Assembly: GCF_000313755.1 (NCBI RefSeq)
Contig: NZ_AMZB01000116.1
Location: 60,267-124,266 of the forward strand
Reading direction: 5' to 3'
Length of the DNA stretch: 64,000 bases
DNA from: Pseudomonas nitroreducens TX1
GTDB lineage: Bacteria > Pseudomonadota > Gammaproteobacteria > Pseudomonadales > Pseudomonadaceae
Positions 14,908 through 24,019 of the stretch are shown in pieces. The first letter of the stretch is position 1; each line of letters begins with the position of its first letter. The translations under genes were made by a program, and so were the position numbers. The notes below the pieces were generated by a model that was not told where the DNA came from, searched no databases, and saw only the letters and a program-made list of their open reading frames with translations.

Positions 14908-17319
14908 TCAGGCTTCAACCTTCTCCAGGCGATCCCGCCCCAGACGCTTGGCACGGTAGACCGCGCGATCCACCTTGCGCATCAGGTCGTCCGCACTCTC
15001 GCCAGGACACCAGGACGCCACCCCGAAACTCGCCGTCACCACGCCGACGCCATCCATCGGCTGGCCACGCAGCGCCTGCCACAGCGCCTCAGCCAACTGC
15101 CAGGCCTGGTCAGTCGAGCTGCCCGGGCAAAGCACCACCAGTTCCTCGCCGCCGAGGCGGCAGAACACGTCCACCTTGCGCAGACGCTGGGCAATCCGTT
15201 GGCACAGCGTAACCAGCACGGTATCACCCGCCTCGTGACCAAAGCGGTCATTGATGTCCTTGAAGTGATCGATGTCGAACATCACCAGCGACAACGGCTC
15301 GCCGCTGCGGGCGCAACGCGCCATGGCCTGGTCCAGCTGTTCCTTGAAATAGCGGCGGTTGTGGATGCCAGTGAGCGCATCGGTGACCGACAGCCGCCGC
15401 AGTTCGAGCTCCGCTTCCTTGCGCCGGGTGATGTCGGTCGCAATGCCCAGATAGCCCGTGGTGTTGCCGGCAGAATCGCGGACACCGGTAATGATCAGGT
15501 TGATCTTCAGCTGCCGGCCATCTCGGCGCACGCAGGTCCATTCGTGCTCCTCATGACCTTCTCCGACGAGAGCGCCGACGACTTCGAAGCCGCGAATCTC
15601 GCGGCCAAGGATGCCCGACAGGTCTTGGGCGCGGCGCCGGATCTCGTCCTTGACGAAAACGTTCTCCGGCACCGGCCGCCCGATCACTTCCTGGGCGCTG
15701 TAGCCGAACATCCGTTCGGCCCCCACGTTGAAACTGCGCACGAAGCCACGCAAGTCGGTCGAAACGATGGCCACCTGGGTCGCCGCATCGAGCAGACCGT
15801 GGAGACGACTGTTCACCTCGCCCAGTTCCAGTTCAGCGGCCTTGCGTGAACTGATATCGGTCTGCGTGCCGATCATGCGCCGCGGCGCGCCATCGTTGCC
15901 GCGCTCCACCACCTGCCCCCGATCGAGCACCCAAAGCCAGCGTCCGCTCTTGCAACGCAGCCGGTGCTCGCTCTGATACAGCGAGGAGTCCCCGCGCAGA
16001 TGCCGGCGCAGCGCCTCGCAGCGCGATTGCTTGTCGTCGGGGTGGACTCGGCTCAGGCTTTCATCGGTCGTCGTCCCCACTTCGCTGTCGCGAAAGCCGA
16101 GCATGGCTTTCCAGGCGTGGGAATAGAAGACATTCCCGCTATCCAGGTTCCAGTCCCAGACACCGTGCCCGGCGCTATCCATGGCGAAGTGCAGGCGCGC
16201 CTGGTTTTCCTGCAGCTCCAACTGATTGGCCCGCAGTTCGGCGGTGCGCTCATCCACCAATTGCAGGGCGCGCTGACGTTGGCCGAGCAGCGTCAGGACA
16301 TAACCAGCCAGCAGCACGGAGGTCAGGCTGCCGGCGAGCACCACCCACAGCTGCGGATGTCCCTGATTGCGTCGCAGGAAGTCGCTGGAAGGCTCGACCC
16401 GGACAAGATAGTCACGGCCTGCAAAAAGCAGGTGGCGCTCCGAGACGAGCCCCGCAGTCTGGTCCGCGGCGACCGGGCTGCGATAGAGCGGTACGTCCGG
16501 ACGTGGATCACCCGCGTCGCGCAGGGTCAGCGCCAGTTGCTCGCCGCGCCCCTCCGTTCCCTGCTCGATGAGCAGTCGATAACTGATTGCCGCCAGGAGG
16601 ATGCCCTGGATGCCAACGCGAGTCTCCGCCGTCGGGCTGGGTGTCGCGCTGGTGCGATAAAGCGGGGCCGCCAGCAGCAGGCCGGTGGAGTCCGCTGGCG
16701 GAGCTCCGGGCAGAACGACAGGCATTGATGCGGCCACCGAGCGGGACTTCAGTACACGTTGCGTCAGTTCCCGGCCCGGCAGGGTCGAATTGAGATCAAG
16801 CCCGAGGGGCATTTCCTCAAGGTATTCGGAGGCGCCATAGAGGACGGGAAAATAGCGCTCGCGGACTTGAGCAGGAATCGGCCGCCCCTGCAGATCGAGA
16901 TCGAACAGCATGTAATCCAGCATGCCGGCGGCGCGGGCGCTGGCCTCGAAGGCTTCGCGGTGGCGATGGTCAACGCGGGGCAGCCAGGCGTAACCCAGGG
17001 TATCGCCCAACAACGGGCTGACGAAATGCTCGAACTCCTCGCGAGAGACCTTCTCGGAGTTCTCGAAAAAGCGCTGGATCGATTCCAGTTCACTCAGTTG
17101 CGTCGACAGGCGTTCTCGAACCCGGTCGATCCGCTCATTGGCCGTGAGCACGAACTGCTGTTCCAGGGCGATGTGGGCGTTGCGCCAAACATTCCAGCCC
17201 AGCAGCGCCGTCAGCAAAAAGCCCGCCACCAGCACCACACCGGCGGCGCGCAGCGCCTTTTTCTGGCTGGCGACTCCCTGAGCGGCGGGCAATTGCTTGT
17301 AGGCCGGCAACTGAGTCAT
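14908..17319 (-). CDS. Membrane diguanylate cyclase: CHASE-PAS-PAS-GGDEF
   Basis: An N-terminal TM (~26-46) is followed by a periplasmic CHASE domain (~80-290; FEHFVSPLLGDTLGYAWLPRV, DFDLQG-type ligand core) and a second TM (~318-340). Then come a coiled linker, PAS1 (~365-480), PAS2 (~500-630) and GGDEF (~635-803). The active-site motif is GGEEL (~723-727). An RxxD inhibitory I-site (RKVD) sits five residues before it, so an active, product-inhibited cyclase is predicted. CHASE domains bind small extracellular ligands, but the ligand here is unknown. It is encoded alone, convergent with dacB. Confidence 0.9.
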   Translation of the reverse strand: MTQLPAYKQLPAAQGVASQKKALRAAGVVLVAGFLLTALLGWNVWRNAHIALEQQFVLTANERIDRVRERLSTQLSELESIQRFFENSEKVSREEFEHFVSPLLGDTLGYAWLPRVDHRHREAFEASARAAGMLDYMLFDLDLQGRPIPAQVRERYFPVLYGASEYLEEMPLGLDLNSTLPGRELTQRVLKSRSVAASMPVVLPGAPPADSTGLLLAAPLYRTSATPSPTAETRVGIQGILLAAISYRLLIEQGTEGRGEQLALTLRDAGDPRPDVPLYRSPVAADQTAGLVSERHLLFAGRDYLVRVEPSSDFLRRNQGHPQLWVVLAGSLTSVLLAGYVLTLLGQRQRALQLVDERTAELRANQLELQENQARLHFAMDSAGHGVWDWNLDSGNVFYSHAWKAMLGFRDSEVGTTTDESLSRVHPDDKQSRCEALRRHLRGDSSLYQSEHRLRCKSGRWLWVLDRGQVVERGNDGAPRRMIGTQTDISSRKAAELELGEVNSRLHGLLDAATQVAIVSTDLRGFVRSFNVGAERMFGYSAQEVIGRPVPENVFVKDEIRRRAQDLSGILGREIRGFEVVGALVGEGHEEHEWTCVRRDGRQLKINLIITGVRDSAGNTTGYLGIATDITRRKEAELELRRLSVTDALTGIHNRRYFKEQLDQAMARCARSGEPLSLVMFDIDHFKDINDRFGHEAGDTVLVTLCQRIAQRLRKVDVFCRLGGEELVVLCPGSSTDQAWQLAEALWQALRGQPMDGVGVVTASFGVASWCPGESADDLMRKVDRAVYRAKRLGRDRLEKVEA

Positions 17320-17420
17320 GTGGATTCCCGATCTCAGGGGTACTCAGTTCTTATAGCAGCCGATGGCCATTTGCCCAGCCATGCTGCGACGCAAGGCCCA
17401 GGCCGCGCGCCGCTCGGGTG

Positions 17421-19607
17421 TCAGCGCACGGTGATGCGCCAGGCCCGGTGGATCTTGCTGTTGCGGGCGAAGTCCGGGTCCAGCGTCTGCGCGCTGATCT
17501 CCTCGACCTGATAACGCGCCGCCAACCCTTCGTCCAGTTCGAACTTGCGGAAGTTGTTGGAGAAATACAGCACCCCGCCCTTGGCCAGGCGAGCCATGGC
17601 CAGATCGACCAGCTCGACATGGTCACGCTGCACATCGAACACGCCTTCCATGCGCTTGGAGTTGGAGAAGGTGGGCGGGTCGATGAATATCAGGTCGTAT
17701 TCGCCTCGGTCTTCACGCAGCCATTCCATCACGTCGCTCTGCACCAGGCGTTGCTTGTCGGAGAAACCGTTGAGCGACAGGTTGCGCCGTGCCCAGTCCA
17801 GATAGGTCTTCGACAGATCGACGCTGGTGGTGCTGCGCGCATCGCCTTTGGCGGCATGCACGGTGGCCGTGGCGGTATAGCAGAACAGGTTGAGGAAGCG
17901 CTTGCCGGCAGCCTCGCGCTGGATGCGCAGGCGGATCGGTCGGTGATCGAGGAACAGACCGGTGTCGAGGTAGTCGGTCAGGTTGACCAGCAGCTTCACA
18001 CCACCCTCTTCGACTTCCATGAAGCGGCCTTCGGCGTTCTGCCGCTCGTACTGCTTCTTGCCAGTCTGGCGCTCGCGACGCTTGATGACGATTCGCTCGG
18101 TGGGAATACCCAGCGCCTGCGGCAACGCGGCGAGCGCATCGAGCAGGCGGATCTGGGCCTTCTCCGGGTCGATGGATTTGGGCGCGGCGTATTCCTGCAC
18201 GTGCGCCCAATCGCGGTAGAGGTCCACGGCCAGGGCGTACTCGGGCATGTCGGCGTCATACACGCGGTAGCACTCGACCTTTTCCTTGCGCGCCCACTTG
18301 CCGAGCGTCTTGACGTTCTTCTGCACACGGTTGGCGAACATCTGCCCGCCTTCGCTCAGGCGCGCCTGTTCGATCACAGCGGCGCCCTGCTGCGCCGGAG
18401 AGGCTTCACTGCGCTCGCCACGCTCGCCGGTGACAAACTGGCGCGGATCGATATCCAGCATGATCAGCTTGCATGGCAGCGCGCCGTTGAAGAAGGCGTA
18501 CTGTTTGTGGCTGCGAATACCCATGCGCTTGCCCAGCTCCGGCGCGCCGGTGAACACGCCGGCGCTCCAGCCCAGGCAGCTCTGGCGCAGGCGTTCACCG
18601 AGGTGCTGGTAGAGATACAGCAGGCTGGCCTCGTCGCCCAGGCGCTCGCCGTAAGGCGGATTGCAGATGATCAGACCCTTCTGGCCCTTGTCCGGGCGCG
18701 GCTCGAAGGTTGCCAGTTCGCCCTGGTAGATCTTCACCCATTCGGCGAGCCCCGAACGCTCGATATTGTTGCGCGCAGGCTGGATCAGGCGCGGGTCAGC
18801 TTCGTAGCCGCGAATCCACAGCGGCGTCTTCGCCAGACCAACTTCGGCACGCTGCCGGGCTTCGTCGATCAGCTTCTTCCAGATTGCCGGCACATGACCC
18901 AGCCAGTTACTGAAGCCCCAGCGCTCGCGCTTGAGGTTCGGCGCGACGTCGGCAGCCATCAGGCCAGCTTCGATGAGGAAGGTGCCGACGCCACACATCG
19001 GGTCGGACAATGCGCCGCCTTCGGCAGCGATTTTCGGCCAACCGGCACGAATCAGCACGGCAGCGGCGAGGTTTTCCTTCAGTGGCGCAGCACCTTGCTG
19101 CAGGCGGTAGCCACGCTGGTGCAGGCTGTGCCCGGAAAGGTCCAGCGACAGAACAGCCTGGCCACGATCCAGGTGCAGGTGCACCCGGATGTCCGGGTTG
19201 ACCTTGTCCACGGTCGGCCTCTTGCCGAATTCGGCGCGAAGGTTATCGACGATGGCGTCCTTCACCTTCAGCGCACCGAAGTGCGTGTTGTCGATGCCCG
19301 AACCCTTGCCGCTGAATTCAACCGCCAGGCTGCCGCCGGCATCCAGGTGGTCGCCCCAGGGCACGGCGTTGACGCCCAGGTAGAGATCTTCGGCGTTATT
19401 CACCGAAAACCGCGACAGCACCAGCAGCACACGATTGGCCAGTCGCGACCAGAGGCACAGGCGGTAGGCCGTCTCCAGGTCGCCCTTGCCGCGAACGGCC
19501 GAAACCTGGGCACGCGCCTCGGTCAGCCCGAGCGCCTGGGCTTCCTCCAGCAACAGGCCATCGAGCCCTTTCGGGCAGGTGAGGAAGAGATCGTGCAAAT
19601 CCGCCAT
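17421..19607 (-). CDS. rlmL: Bifunctional 23S rRNA methyltransferase RlmKL (m2G2445 / m7G2069)
   Basis: This 728-residue fusion protein has an N-terminal THUMP domain (~45-155) and a first Rossmann methyltransferase with DPMCGVGTFLIEA and NPPYGERLG (~316), which is the RlmL m2G part. A second C-terminal methyltransferase has FLNLFCYTATATVHAAKG and DPPTFSNSKRM, the RlmK m7G part. It modifies G2445 and G2069 of 23S rRNA, and the length matches gammaproteobacterial RlmKL. It is divergent from rmf, placing two ribosome-related genes back to back. Confidence 0.95.
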   Translation of the reverse strand: MADLHDLFLTCPKGLDGLLLEEAQALGLTEARAQVSAVRGKGDLETAYRLCLWSRLANRVLLVLSRFSVNNAEDLYLGVNAVPWGDHLDAGGSLAVEFSGKGSGIDNTHFGALKVKDAIVDNLRAEFGKRPTVDKVNPDIRVHLHLDRGQAVLSLDLSGHSLHQRGYRLQQGAAPLKENLAAAVLIRAGWPKIAAEGGALSDPMCGVGTFLIEAGLMAADVAPNLKRERWGFSNWLGHVPAIWKKLIDEARQRAEVGLAKTPLWIRGYEADPRLIQPARNNIERSGLAEWVKIYQGELATFEPRPDKGQKGLIICNPPYGERLGDEASLLYLYQHLGERLRQSCLGWSAGVFTGAPELGKRMGIRSHKQYAFFNGALPCKLIMLDIDPRQFVTGERGERSEASPAQQGAAVIEQARLSEGGQMFANRVQKNVKTLGKWARKEKVECYRVYDADMPEYALAVDLYRDWAHVQEYAAPKSIDPEKAQIRLLDALAALPQALGIPTERIVIKRRERQTGKKQYERQNAEGRFMEVEEGGVKLLVNLTDYLDTGLFLDHRPIRLRIQREAAGKRFLNLFCYTATATVHAAKGDARSTTSVDLSKTYLDWARRNLSLNGFSDKQRLVQSDVMEWLREDRGEYDLIFIDPPTFSNSKRMEGVFDVQRDHVELVDLAMARLAKGGVLYFSNNFRKFELDEGLAARYQVEEISAQTLDPDFARNSKIHRAWRITVR

Positions 19608-20087
19608 GCAAATAATTCCCGGGCCTCAGCCCATTGAGCAAAGCCGCTTACGGCCTTGTCGGCCACCTTTTGTTCATTCGCGAACCAAAGCGACCCCGTT
19701 AATTCATTTTCCGGGATGGACCGGCGAACCGGCCTGCGGCCTCGCGTCGCAGAATGCCACCCCACTCGTCGGAACGAGAGACGGTCTCAATTAGACACAC
19801 ATTCCTCTTGATCCTTGGCAAGCTCCCGCCCCTGGCGGGTTATGCCGTACTGGCACTTTGCAAACTGCACGAACCTTATGGCCCAAACCCATAAGAGTTA
19901 CGTCCTTATGACAAATTGGTCATTCACAGCCCCGGAACCTTTCGATAGAACTCGGGGTAATCCTTCACCGCAACGGTGTCGGGCGGGGCGCGTCACGCCG
20001 GCAATGCGCCCCATTGGCGGAAATTTCCGCCCGGCCTCCCTGGGGGGCCAACGGGACATAACAGTCAACAAGTGAGGGCTACACCCT
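19608..20087. other. 480 bp divergent regulatory region between rlmL and rmf
   Basis: No gene is seen. It contains a GC hairpin CCCGCC-cct-GGCGGG (19825-19839) without a T tail, and a cluster of inverted repeats at 19875-19923 described separately. The long upstream region fits the strong growth-phase control of rmf. Confidence 0.5.
19875..19923. promoter_or_regulatory. Cluster of inverted repeats upstream of rmf
   Basis: CTTATGG (19875-19881) is mirrored by CCATAAG (19889-19895), and a further CTTATG follows at 19905-19910. Overlapping it is ATGAC-N6-GTCAT (19908-19923). Both arm pairs are exact. They lie about 165-210 bp before the rmf start and are candidate protein-binding sites; no specific regulator is implied. 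Confidence 0.45.
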
Positions 20088-20306
20088 ATGAGAAGACTTA
20101 AGCGTGATCCGTTGGAAAGAGCCTTTTTGCGTGGTTATCAGCACGGCATTACTGGAAAATCTCGCGACCTCTGTCCGTTTACCCATCCCACTACCCGGCA
20201 ATCCTGGCTCAACGGCTGGCGTGAGGGCCGCGGCGACAACTGGGATGGTTTGACCGGCGCCGCCGGTATTCAACGTGTGAACCAGTTGCAGCACGCAACA
20301 GGCTGA
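20088..20306 (+). CDS. rmf: Ribosome modulation factor
   Basis: This 72-residue protein is clearly Rmf: MRRLKRDPLERAFLRGYQHGI, then CPFTHPTTRQSWLNGWREGR. It dimerises 70S ribosomes into inactive 100S particles in stationary phase. GAGGG precedes the ATG by 9 bases. It is slightly longer than the E. coli protein (55 residues), as is usual in Pseudomonas. Its own terminator follows. Confidence 0.96.
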   Translation: MRRLKRDPLERAFLRGYQHGITGKSRDLCPFTHPTTRQSWLNGWREGRGDNWDGLTGAAGIQRVNQLQHATG

Positions 20307-20355
20307 ATCCAGGGTCACCCCCGACTTCCCCAAGCCGCCCCATCCGGGCGGAAAA

Positions 20356-20367
20356 GGGCGCAAGCCC
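20356..20367 (-). terminator. Small hairpin terminator for pyrD
   Basis: Read on the minus strand, GGGC-ttgc-GCCC is followed by TTTT (plus-strand A-run at 20352-20355). It lies 43 bp beyond the pyrD stop. Confidence 0.5.
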
Positions 20368-20369
20368 AA

Positions 20370-20395
20370 GGGCTCCGAAAGGAGCCCTACTTATT
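20370..20395 (+). terminator. Terminator after rmf
   Basis: The stem GGGCTCC-gaaa-GGAGCCC (20370-20387) carries a GNRA tetraloop, and a T-rich tail (tacttatttc) follows. Confidence 0.75.
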
Positions 20396-20409
20396 TCTGC
20401 TTTCCGAGT

Positions 20410-21435
20410 TCAAGCCCGCTTGGCCGCCGCAATGGCGTCCACCGCCTCGCGAATCAGCGCCGGGCCCTTGTAGATGAAGCCCGAGTAAATCTGCACCAGG
20501 CTCGCACCCGCAGCGATCTTCTCCGCGGCATGCGCGCCTTCGGTGATGCCGCCCGCGGCGATGATCGGCAGGCGACCACCCAGCTCACCGGCCAGCACCT
20601 TGACGATATGGGTGCTCTTCTCGCGCACCGGGGCCCCCGACAGGCCACCCGCCTCGTTGCCGAACGGCAGGTGCTCGACGCCTTCGCGACCCAGGGTGGT
20701 GTTGGTGGCGATCACCGCATCCATACCCGCCTCGATCAGCGCGGAAGCGACCATTGCGGTCTCCTCGTCGCTCATGTCCGGAGCGATCTTGATCGCCAGC
20801 GGTACGCGACGGCCATATTTCACCGCCAAGTCTTCCTGGCGCAGGCGCAGCGCTTCGAGCAACTGCTTGAGCGAATCGCCGAACTGCAGGCTGCGCAGGC
20901 CGGGGGTGTTCGGCGAGCTGACGTTGACCGTGACGTAGCTGGCGTGAGCGTAGACCTTGTCCAGGCAGATCAGGTAGTCATCCACCGCGCGCTCGACCGG
21001 GGTATCGAAGTTCTTGCCGATGTTGATGCCCAGCACGCCCTTGTACTTCGCCGCCTTGACCCGCTCGATCAGATGATCGACCCCGTGATTGTTGAAGCCC
21101 ATGCGGTTGATGATTGCGGTGGCTTGCGGCAGGCGGAAGATGCGCGGCTTGGGGTTGCCCGGCTGCGGACGCGGGGTGACGGTGCCGATCTCGACGAAAC
21201 CGAAGCCCAGTTGGGCGAAGCCGTCGATGGCGTCACCGTTCTTGTCCAGGCCGGCTGCCAGCCCCACAGGGTTGGCGAATTCCAGGCCCATGACCTTTAC
21301 TGGCAGGCTTCTCGGCGCCGGCGTCAGCAAGCCGTTGAGGCCCAGGCGACCACCGGCACCGATCAGGTCGATGGACAATTCATGGGAGGTTTCCGGGGAG
21401 AGCTTGAACAGGAGCTCGCGGGCCAGGCTGTACAT
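20410..21435 (-). CDS. pyrD: Dihydroorotate dehydrogenase (quinone), class 2
   Basis: This 341-residue enzyme starts [21 protein letters not shown], the membrane-associating N-terminal helices of class 2 enzymes. Motifs are [12 protein letters not shown] (FMN region), [18 protein letters not shown] (with the catalytic Ser of class 2), [10 protein letters not shown] and [10 protein letters not shown]. It oxidises dihydroorotate to orotate in pyrimidine synthesis and passes electrons to quinone. Start 21435 is chosen by homology; the frame is open much further upstream without support. Confidence 0.95.
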   Translation of the reverse strand: MYSLARELLFKLSPETSHELSIDLIGAGGRLGLNGLLTPAPRSLPVKVMGLEFANPVGLAAGLDKNGDAIDGFAQLGFGFVEIGTVTPRPQPGNPKPRIFRLPQATAIINRMGFNNHGVDHLIERVKAAKYKGVLGINIGKNFDTPVERAVDDYLICLDKVYAHASYVTVNVSSPNTPGLRSLQFGDSLKQLLEALRLRQEDLAVKYGRRVPLAIKIAPDMSDEETAMVASALIEAGMDAVIATNTTLGREGVEHLPFGNEAGGLSGAPVREKSTHIVKVLAGELGGRLPIIAAGGITEGAHAAEKIAAGASLVQIYSGFIYKGPALIREAVDAIAAAKRA

Positions 21436-21488
21436 GGTCGGGCATCGGTCGGCAAAATGGGGCGCCATTATAGCCAGCCCACTCTCGC

Positions 21489-21710
21489 TCAGGCGAGGCG
21501 ACGCAGCGCCAGCAGCCGCCCGGAATCGTCGAATTCCAGCTCGAAGCTGCCATGAACTCCGGAGTGAGTGACGAATGGACGCAGGTGATACGCCGGCAGA
21601 TTGATCCGCCGGCCATCGCGACTGACCACCTCTACCCGGTTGACATGCCCGCGATAGAATGCCTGCAGCCGGTCCACCGGCAGGCATATATCCAGCACAA
21701 CGCAAGCCAT
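21489..21710 (-). CDS. DUF2835-family small protein
   Basis: This 73-residue protein ([21 protein letters not shown]... [19 protein letters not shown]) matches the short gammaproteobacterial family DUF2835, whose function is unknown. GGAGG lies at ideal spacing before ATG 21710, so I prefer it to an in-frame ATG 13 codons upstream. It lies 53 bp upstream of pyrD on the same strand and may be co-transcribed with it. Confidence 0.82.
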   Translation of the reverse strand: MACVVLDICLPVDRLQAFYRGHVNRVEVVSRDGRRINLPAYHLRPFVTHSGVHGSFELEFDDSGRLLALRRLA

Positions 21711-21859
21711 GGAGGCCTCCAGCAAATGAAGGAAAGAATTTTGCCACACTGCATGCGCCCAACGGCGCCAGGGTTTTCTATGCTTAGGGCAATTCGCCGT
21801 GCATCACGCCCGGCGCTTCCTACACTCGCCAGCCGGTCATCGAGAGTCTTGCGTCGCCC

Positions 21860-22741
21860 ATGAGTCAACCATCCCGCCCCCGCAGCGTGACCAGTCGGCT
21901 GGCCGCCCTCGCCCAGCGTCTGGGTATTGGCAGCTCCGATGGGCGTAACGTCGCTGAGCGCAGCCGGAGCCTTTCCCTGCCCTTCGAGCCACTGCCCAAC
22001 GGGCCCGCGGGTCTCGGTTGGCAATCGGGCCCTCCGCTGTACCGTCTGATCGACCTGCCGCGCGGCGCGCTGTCCGGTCCGGTACAGGAAGACAAGGCGC
22101 GCATCCACGCCGTACTCAAGCGCCTGGTGACCAGCTACCGCGAAGAGCACCCCGCCGTCGACATTCGAAGCATCGATGGCCTCTGCTGCCGCAGCCTGCT
22201 CGACAGCCCCCTGGCAGGGCTCGAAGACCTCTCCAACTGTGAGCAGTGCCGCAAGGTGCGGATCATCAGCTACAACGACTTCACCAAGGTACTGGGTGTG
22301 GCCCTGCCCGGTTTCGAGCGCAAGACGCCTCTGCAGTTGCGTAGCGCGAGCTGGCACGGCGTGCGGTTGTTCTGGGACGACGACAATCACCCGTGCGAAC
22401 TGGCCAACGCGGTGGTCTATGCCCGCCGCCGCGGGCTGGAGATCATCCTGCCGGCGAGCATCCAGCACTTTGCCCTGCAGGCCCCCGTGCTGGATGAACT
22501 GGAGCACGGCTTCCATATGCTGGCCATGCCGGCCAAGGCCTGGAGCGACGCGTCCTTCATGGAACTGTTGCTGGAGACCGGCATGCCCTACGCGCGCTTC
22601 GGCCTGTTCAATTCGGAAACCCCTGAGAGCCTGCTGCTGCCCAGGGATGACCCCCAGTCGGATGGCTTCGGTCAGGGGCTGCGCGAAGCCGGCGCTGCGG
22701 ACGTGATCACCTACCTGCGCCAGACCGGCGCGGCCGGCTGA
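21860..22741 (+). CDS. Uncharacterised Pseudomonas protein with a Cys cluster
   Basis: This 293-residue soluble protein has no signal peptide and no membrane segment. The visible feature is a cysteine group, IDGLCCRSLLDS...LSNCEQCRK (~110-135), in a CC-x(n)-C-x2-C arrangement that could bind a metal. The rest (PLYRLIDLPRGALSG, ASWHGVRLFWDDDNHP, GMPYARFGLFNSE) is well-formed coding sequence that I cannot assign to a known domain. It is divergent from the DUF2835 gene and convergent with the HTH gene, 9 bp from its stop. Confidence 0.8.
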   Translation: MSQPSRPRSVTSRLAALAQRLGIGSSDGRNVAERSRSLSLPFEPLPNGPAGLGWQSGPPLYRLIDLPRGALSGPVQEDKARIHAVLKRLVTSYREEHPAVDIRSIDGLCCRSLLDSPLAGLEDLSNCEQCRKVRIISYNDFTKVLGVALPGFERKTPLQLRSASWHGVRLFWDDDNHPCELANAVVYARRRGLEIILPASIQHFALQAPVLDELEHGFHMLAMPAKAWSDASFMELLLETGMPYARFGLFNSETPESLLLPRDDPQSDGFGQGLREAGAADVITYLRQTGAAG

Positions 22742-22750
22742 CGCGACACC

Positions 22751-23164
22751 TCACTCCTCGCGGCTCTCTTCCCAGAGCTGGCGCTCCTCCTCCTCCAGGC
22801 TATCGAGCACCTCATGGTGCCGTGCCCGCCACTCCTGCAGAGTCAGACCGAGCGTGGCCAACAGCTGCGGATTGCTCCTGACCAGATAAACCGCCGCGCG
22901 CTGGGCGGAGTCCTCGACCTTCCAGGTCACCTCTGCCTGGTCGATCGGCCCTTCGTAGGTTATCCACCGGCTGAAGTCCGGGTAAACGCTGCAGACCTTC
23001 TGGAAATCGAGGTCACGCATGCGCTGATTGCCGTACTCGATGTTTTCCACATCCTTGGCCTTCATGCCAACCACTTCGGCGAAGGCGCGGCGAGACAGGC
23101 CCGTCAGCGAGCGCAATGCGCGTAGTCTTTCTCCTGCAGTGAATAGGAAACGTTTCTTCATCAT
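22751..23164 (-). CDS. Helix-turn-helix (XRE-like) DNA-binding protein
   Basis: This is a 137-residue protein. The N-terminal 60 residues form an HTH of the XRE/Cro type (AGERLRALRSLTGLSRRAFAEVVGMKAKDVENIEYGNQRM). They are followed by a helical region rich in Trp and acidic residues (VTWKVEDSAQ..., EWRARHHEVLDSLEEEERQLW). The protein resembles prophage-type repressors in layout. It starts with two consecutive Met codons, and either may be used. It is divergent from the Cox-like gene across a 121 bp region with repeated GGATAAA motifs. Confidence 0.78.
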   Translation of the reverse strand: MMKKRFLFTAGERLRALRSLTGLSRRAFAEVVGMKAKDVENIEYGNQRMRDLDFQKVCSVYPDFSRWITYEGPIDQAEVTWKVEDSAQRAAVYLVRSNPQLLATLGLTLQEWRARHHEVLDSLEEEERQLWEESREE

Positions 23165-23184
23165 GCGTCATCCATCTCCGAGAC

Positions 23185-23223
23185 CGATAAAGCCCGGATA
23201 AACACCCTAATAACTAGGATAAA
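23185..23223. promoter_or_regulatory. Phased (C/G)GATAAA repeats between divergent regulators
   Basis: CGATAAA starts at 23185, GGATAAA at 23196 and GGATAAA again at 23217. The offsets are 11 and 21 bp, one and two helical turns, so all copies face the same side of the helix. The last two copies enclose CCTA-N5-TAGG. This is a plausible operator for the HTH protein encoded on the left. Confidence 0.5.
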
Positions 23224-23285
23224 TTCGCCGTCCAGGCCGCAGCAGAGGCCATGGACCAATCAGACGGGATGGTGCGGGACACAAT

Positions 23286-23498
23286 ATGAACGAGGAAAGC
23301 GGATTCAGCCCGGACCTTGACGAAGGTGGCTATTACGTGACGCCCCAGCGTTTTGCACAGCTGGTCGGGCTGAACGACCGACCAGCCATTGTGCAACTCT
23401 GGATCGATCAAAAAGCCATACCGACTCGACGCATAGGCGACCGGGTCCTGGTGGACCTGGGCGCCCTGCTGCTGATGACCCAGCCGGATCAGCCCTGA
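23286..23498 (+). CDS. Small Cox/excisionase-like DNA-binding protein
   Basis: This 70-residue protein contains YYVTPQRFAQLVGL-N(n)-VQLWIDQKAIPTRRIGDRVLVDL, which is the winged-helix pattern of phage Cox/MerR-like excisionases (YVTP..FA..VG....V..WI....IPT..IG). The acidic N-terminus precedes the DNA-binding part. It is divergent from the HTH gene and overlaps the convergent downstream gene by 10 bp. No integrase or structural phage gene is nearby. Confidence 0.7.
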   Translation: MNEESGFSPDLDEGGYYVTPQRFAQLVGLNDRPAIVQLWIDQKAIPTRRIGDRVLVDLGALLLMTQPDQP

Positions 23499-24019
23499 TC
23501 GGCTTGCCGGGCGGCCTGCAGCGCCGGCACGGCGGGAATGCCGATTTCCACGCAAAGCGCCATGACCCGCTCCAGGTCATTGCGGTACACCAGTACGCAC
23601 TGCAGTTCGGTGTCCAGCGGCTCGCTGAAGTTCACCAGCACATAGCCGCCTTTTTCCGGGTACAGCGCACCGAGCTGGGTCTGGATGCGGTTAAGCGCGG
23701 CCAGCGGCTCGGTCTTGCGCAGTTGCTTGGCCTGCAGCACAAAACTCACGCTCGGATCGAAGGAGGCGCGGATCTCACCGAACAGCTCCTCGTAGCTGTC
23801 GCCCATGAACAGCACGATCTCCGGCAGGCTGCCCACCACCACCCACTCACCCAGCGGAATGGGGAAGCTTTCGTCGTAATTGATGTCCGGATTGGCGGCG
23901 AGGAAGGCCGCCGGATCGGCATAGGCCTGCGAAGCCTCGTCGGCGACCTGCTGGATCTCATCCTCCCCGAGGCAGCCGGAGCTGATCAGCGTGAGAAGTT
24001 CGACGAGTTGCGCTTTCAT
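23489..24019 (-). CDS. Hypothetical acidic cytoplasmic protein
   Basis: This 176-residue acidic protein has no signal peptide or TM. It contains a regular stretch FPIPLGEWVVVGSLPEIVLFMGDSYEELFGEIRASFDPSV and an alternating strand/helix C-terminal half (GGYVLVNFSEPLDTELQCVLVYRNDLERVMALCVEIGIP). I do not recognise the family. Codon use looks normal for the replicon. Confidence 0.72.
   Translation of the reverse strand: MKAQLVELLTLISSGCLGEDEIQQVADEASQAYADPAAFLAANPDINYDESFPIPLGEWVVVGSLPEIVLFMGDSYEELFGEIRASFDPSVSFVLQAKQLRKTEPLAALNRIQTQLGALYPEKGGYVLVNFSEPLDTELQCVLVYRNDLERVMALCVEIGIPAVPALQAARQADQG

Noticed and set aside
17418..19637. A 739-codon plus-strand frame opposite rlmL
   Set aside because: Shadow of RlmKL, which has two complete methyltransferase domains on the minus strand.
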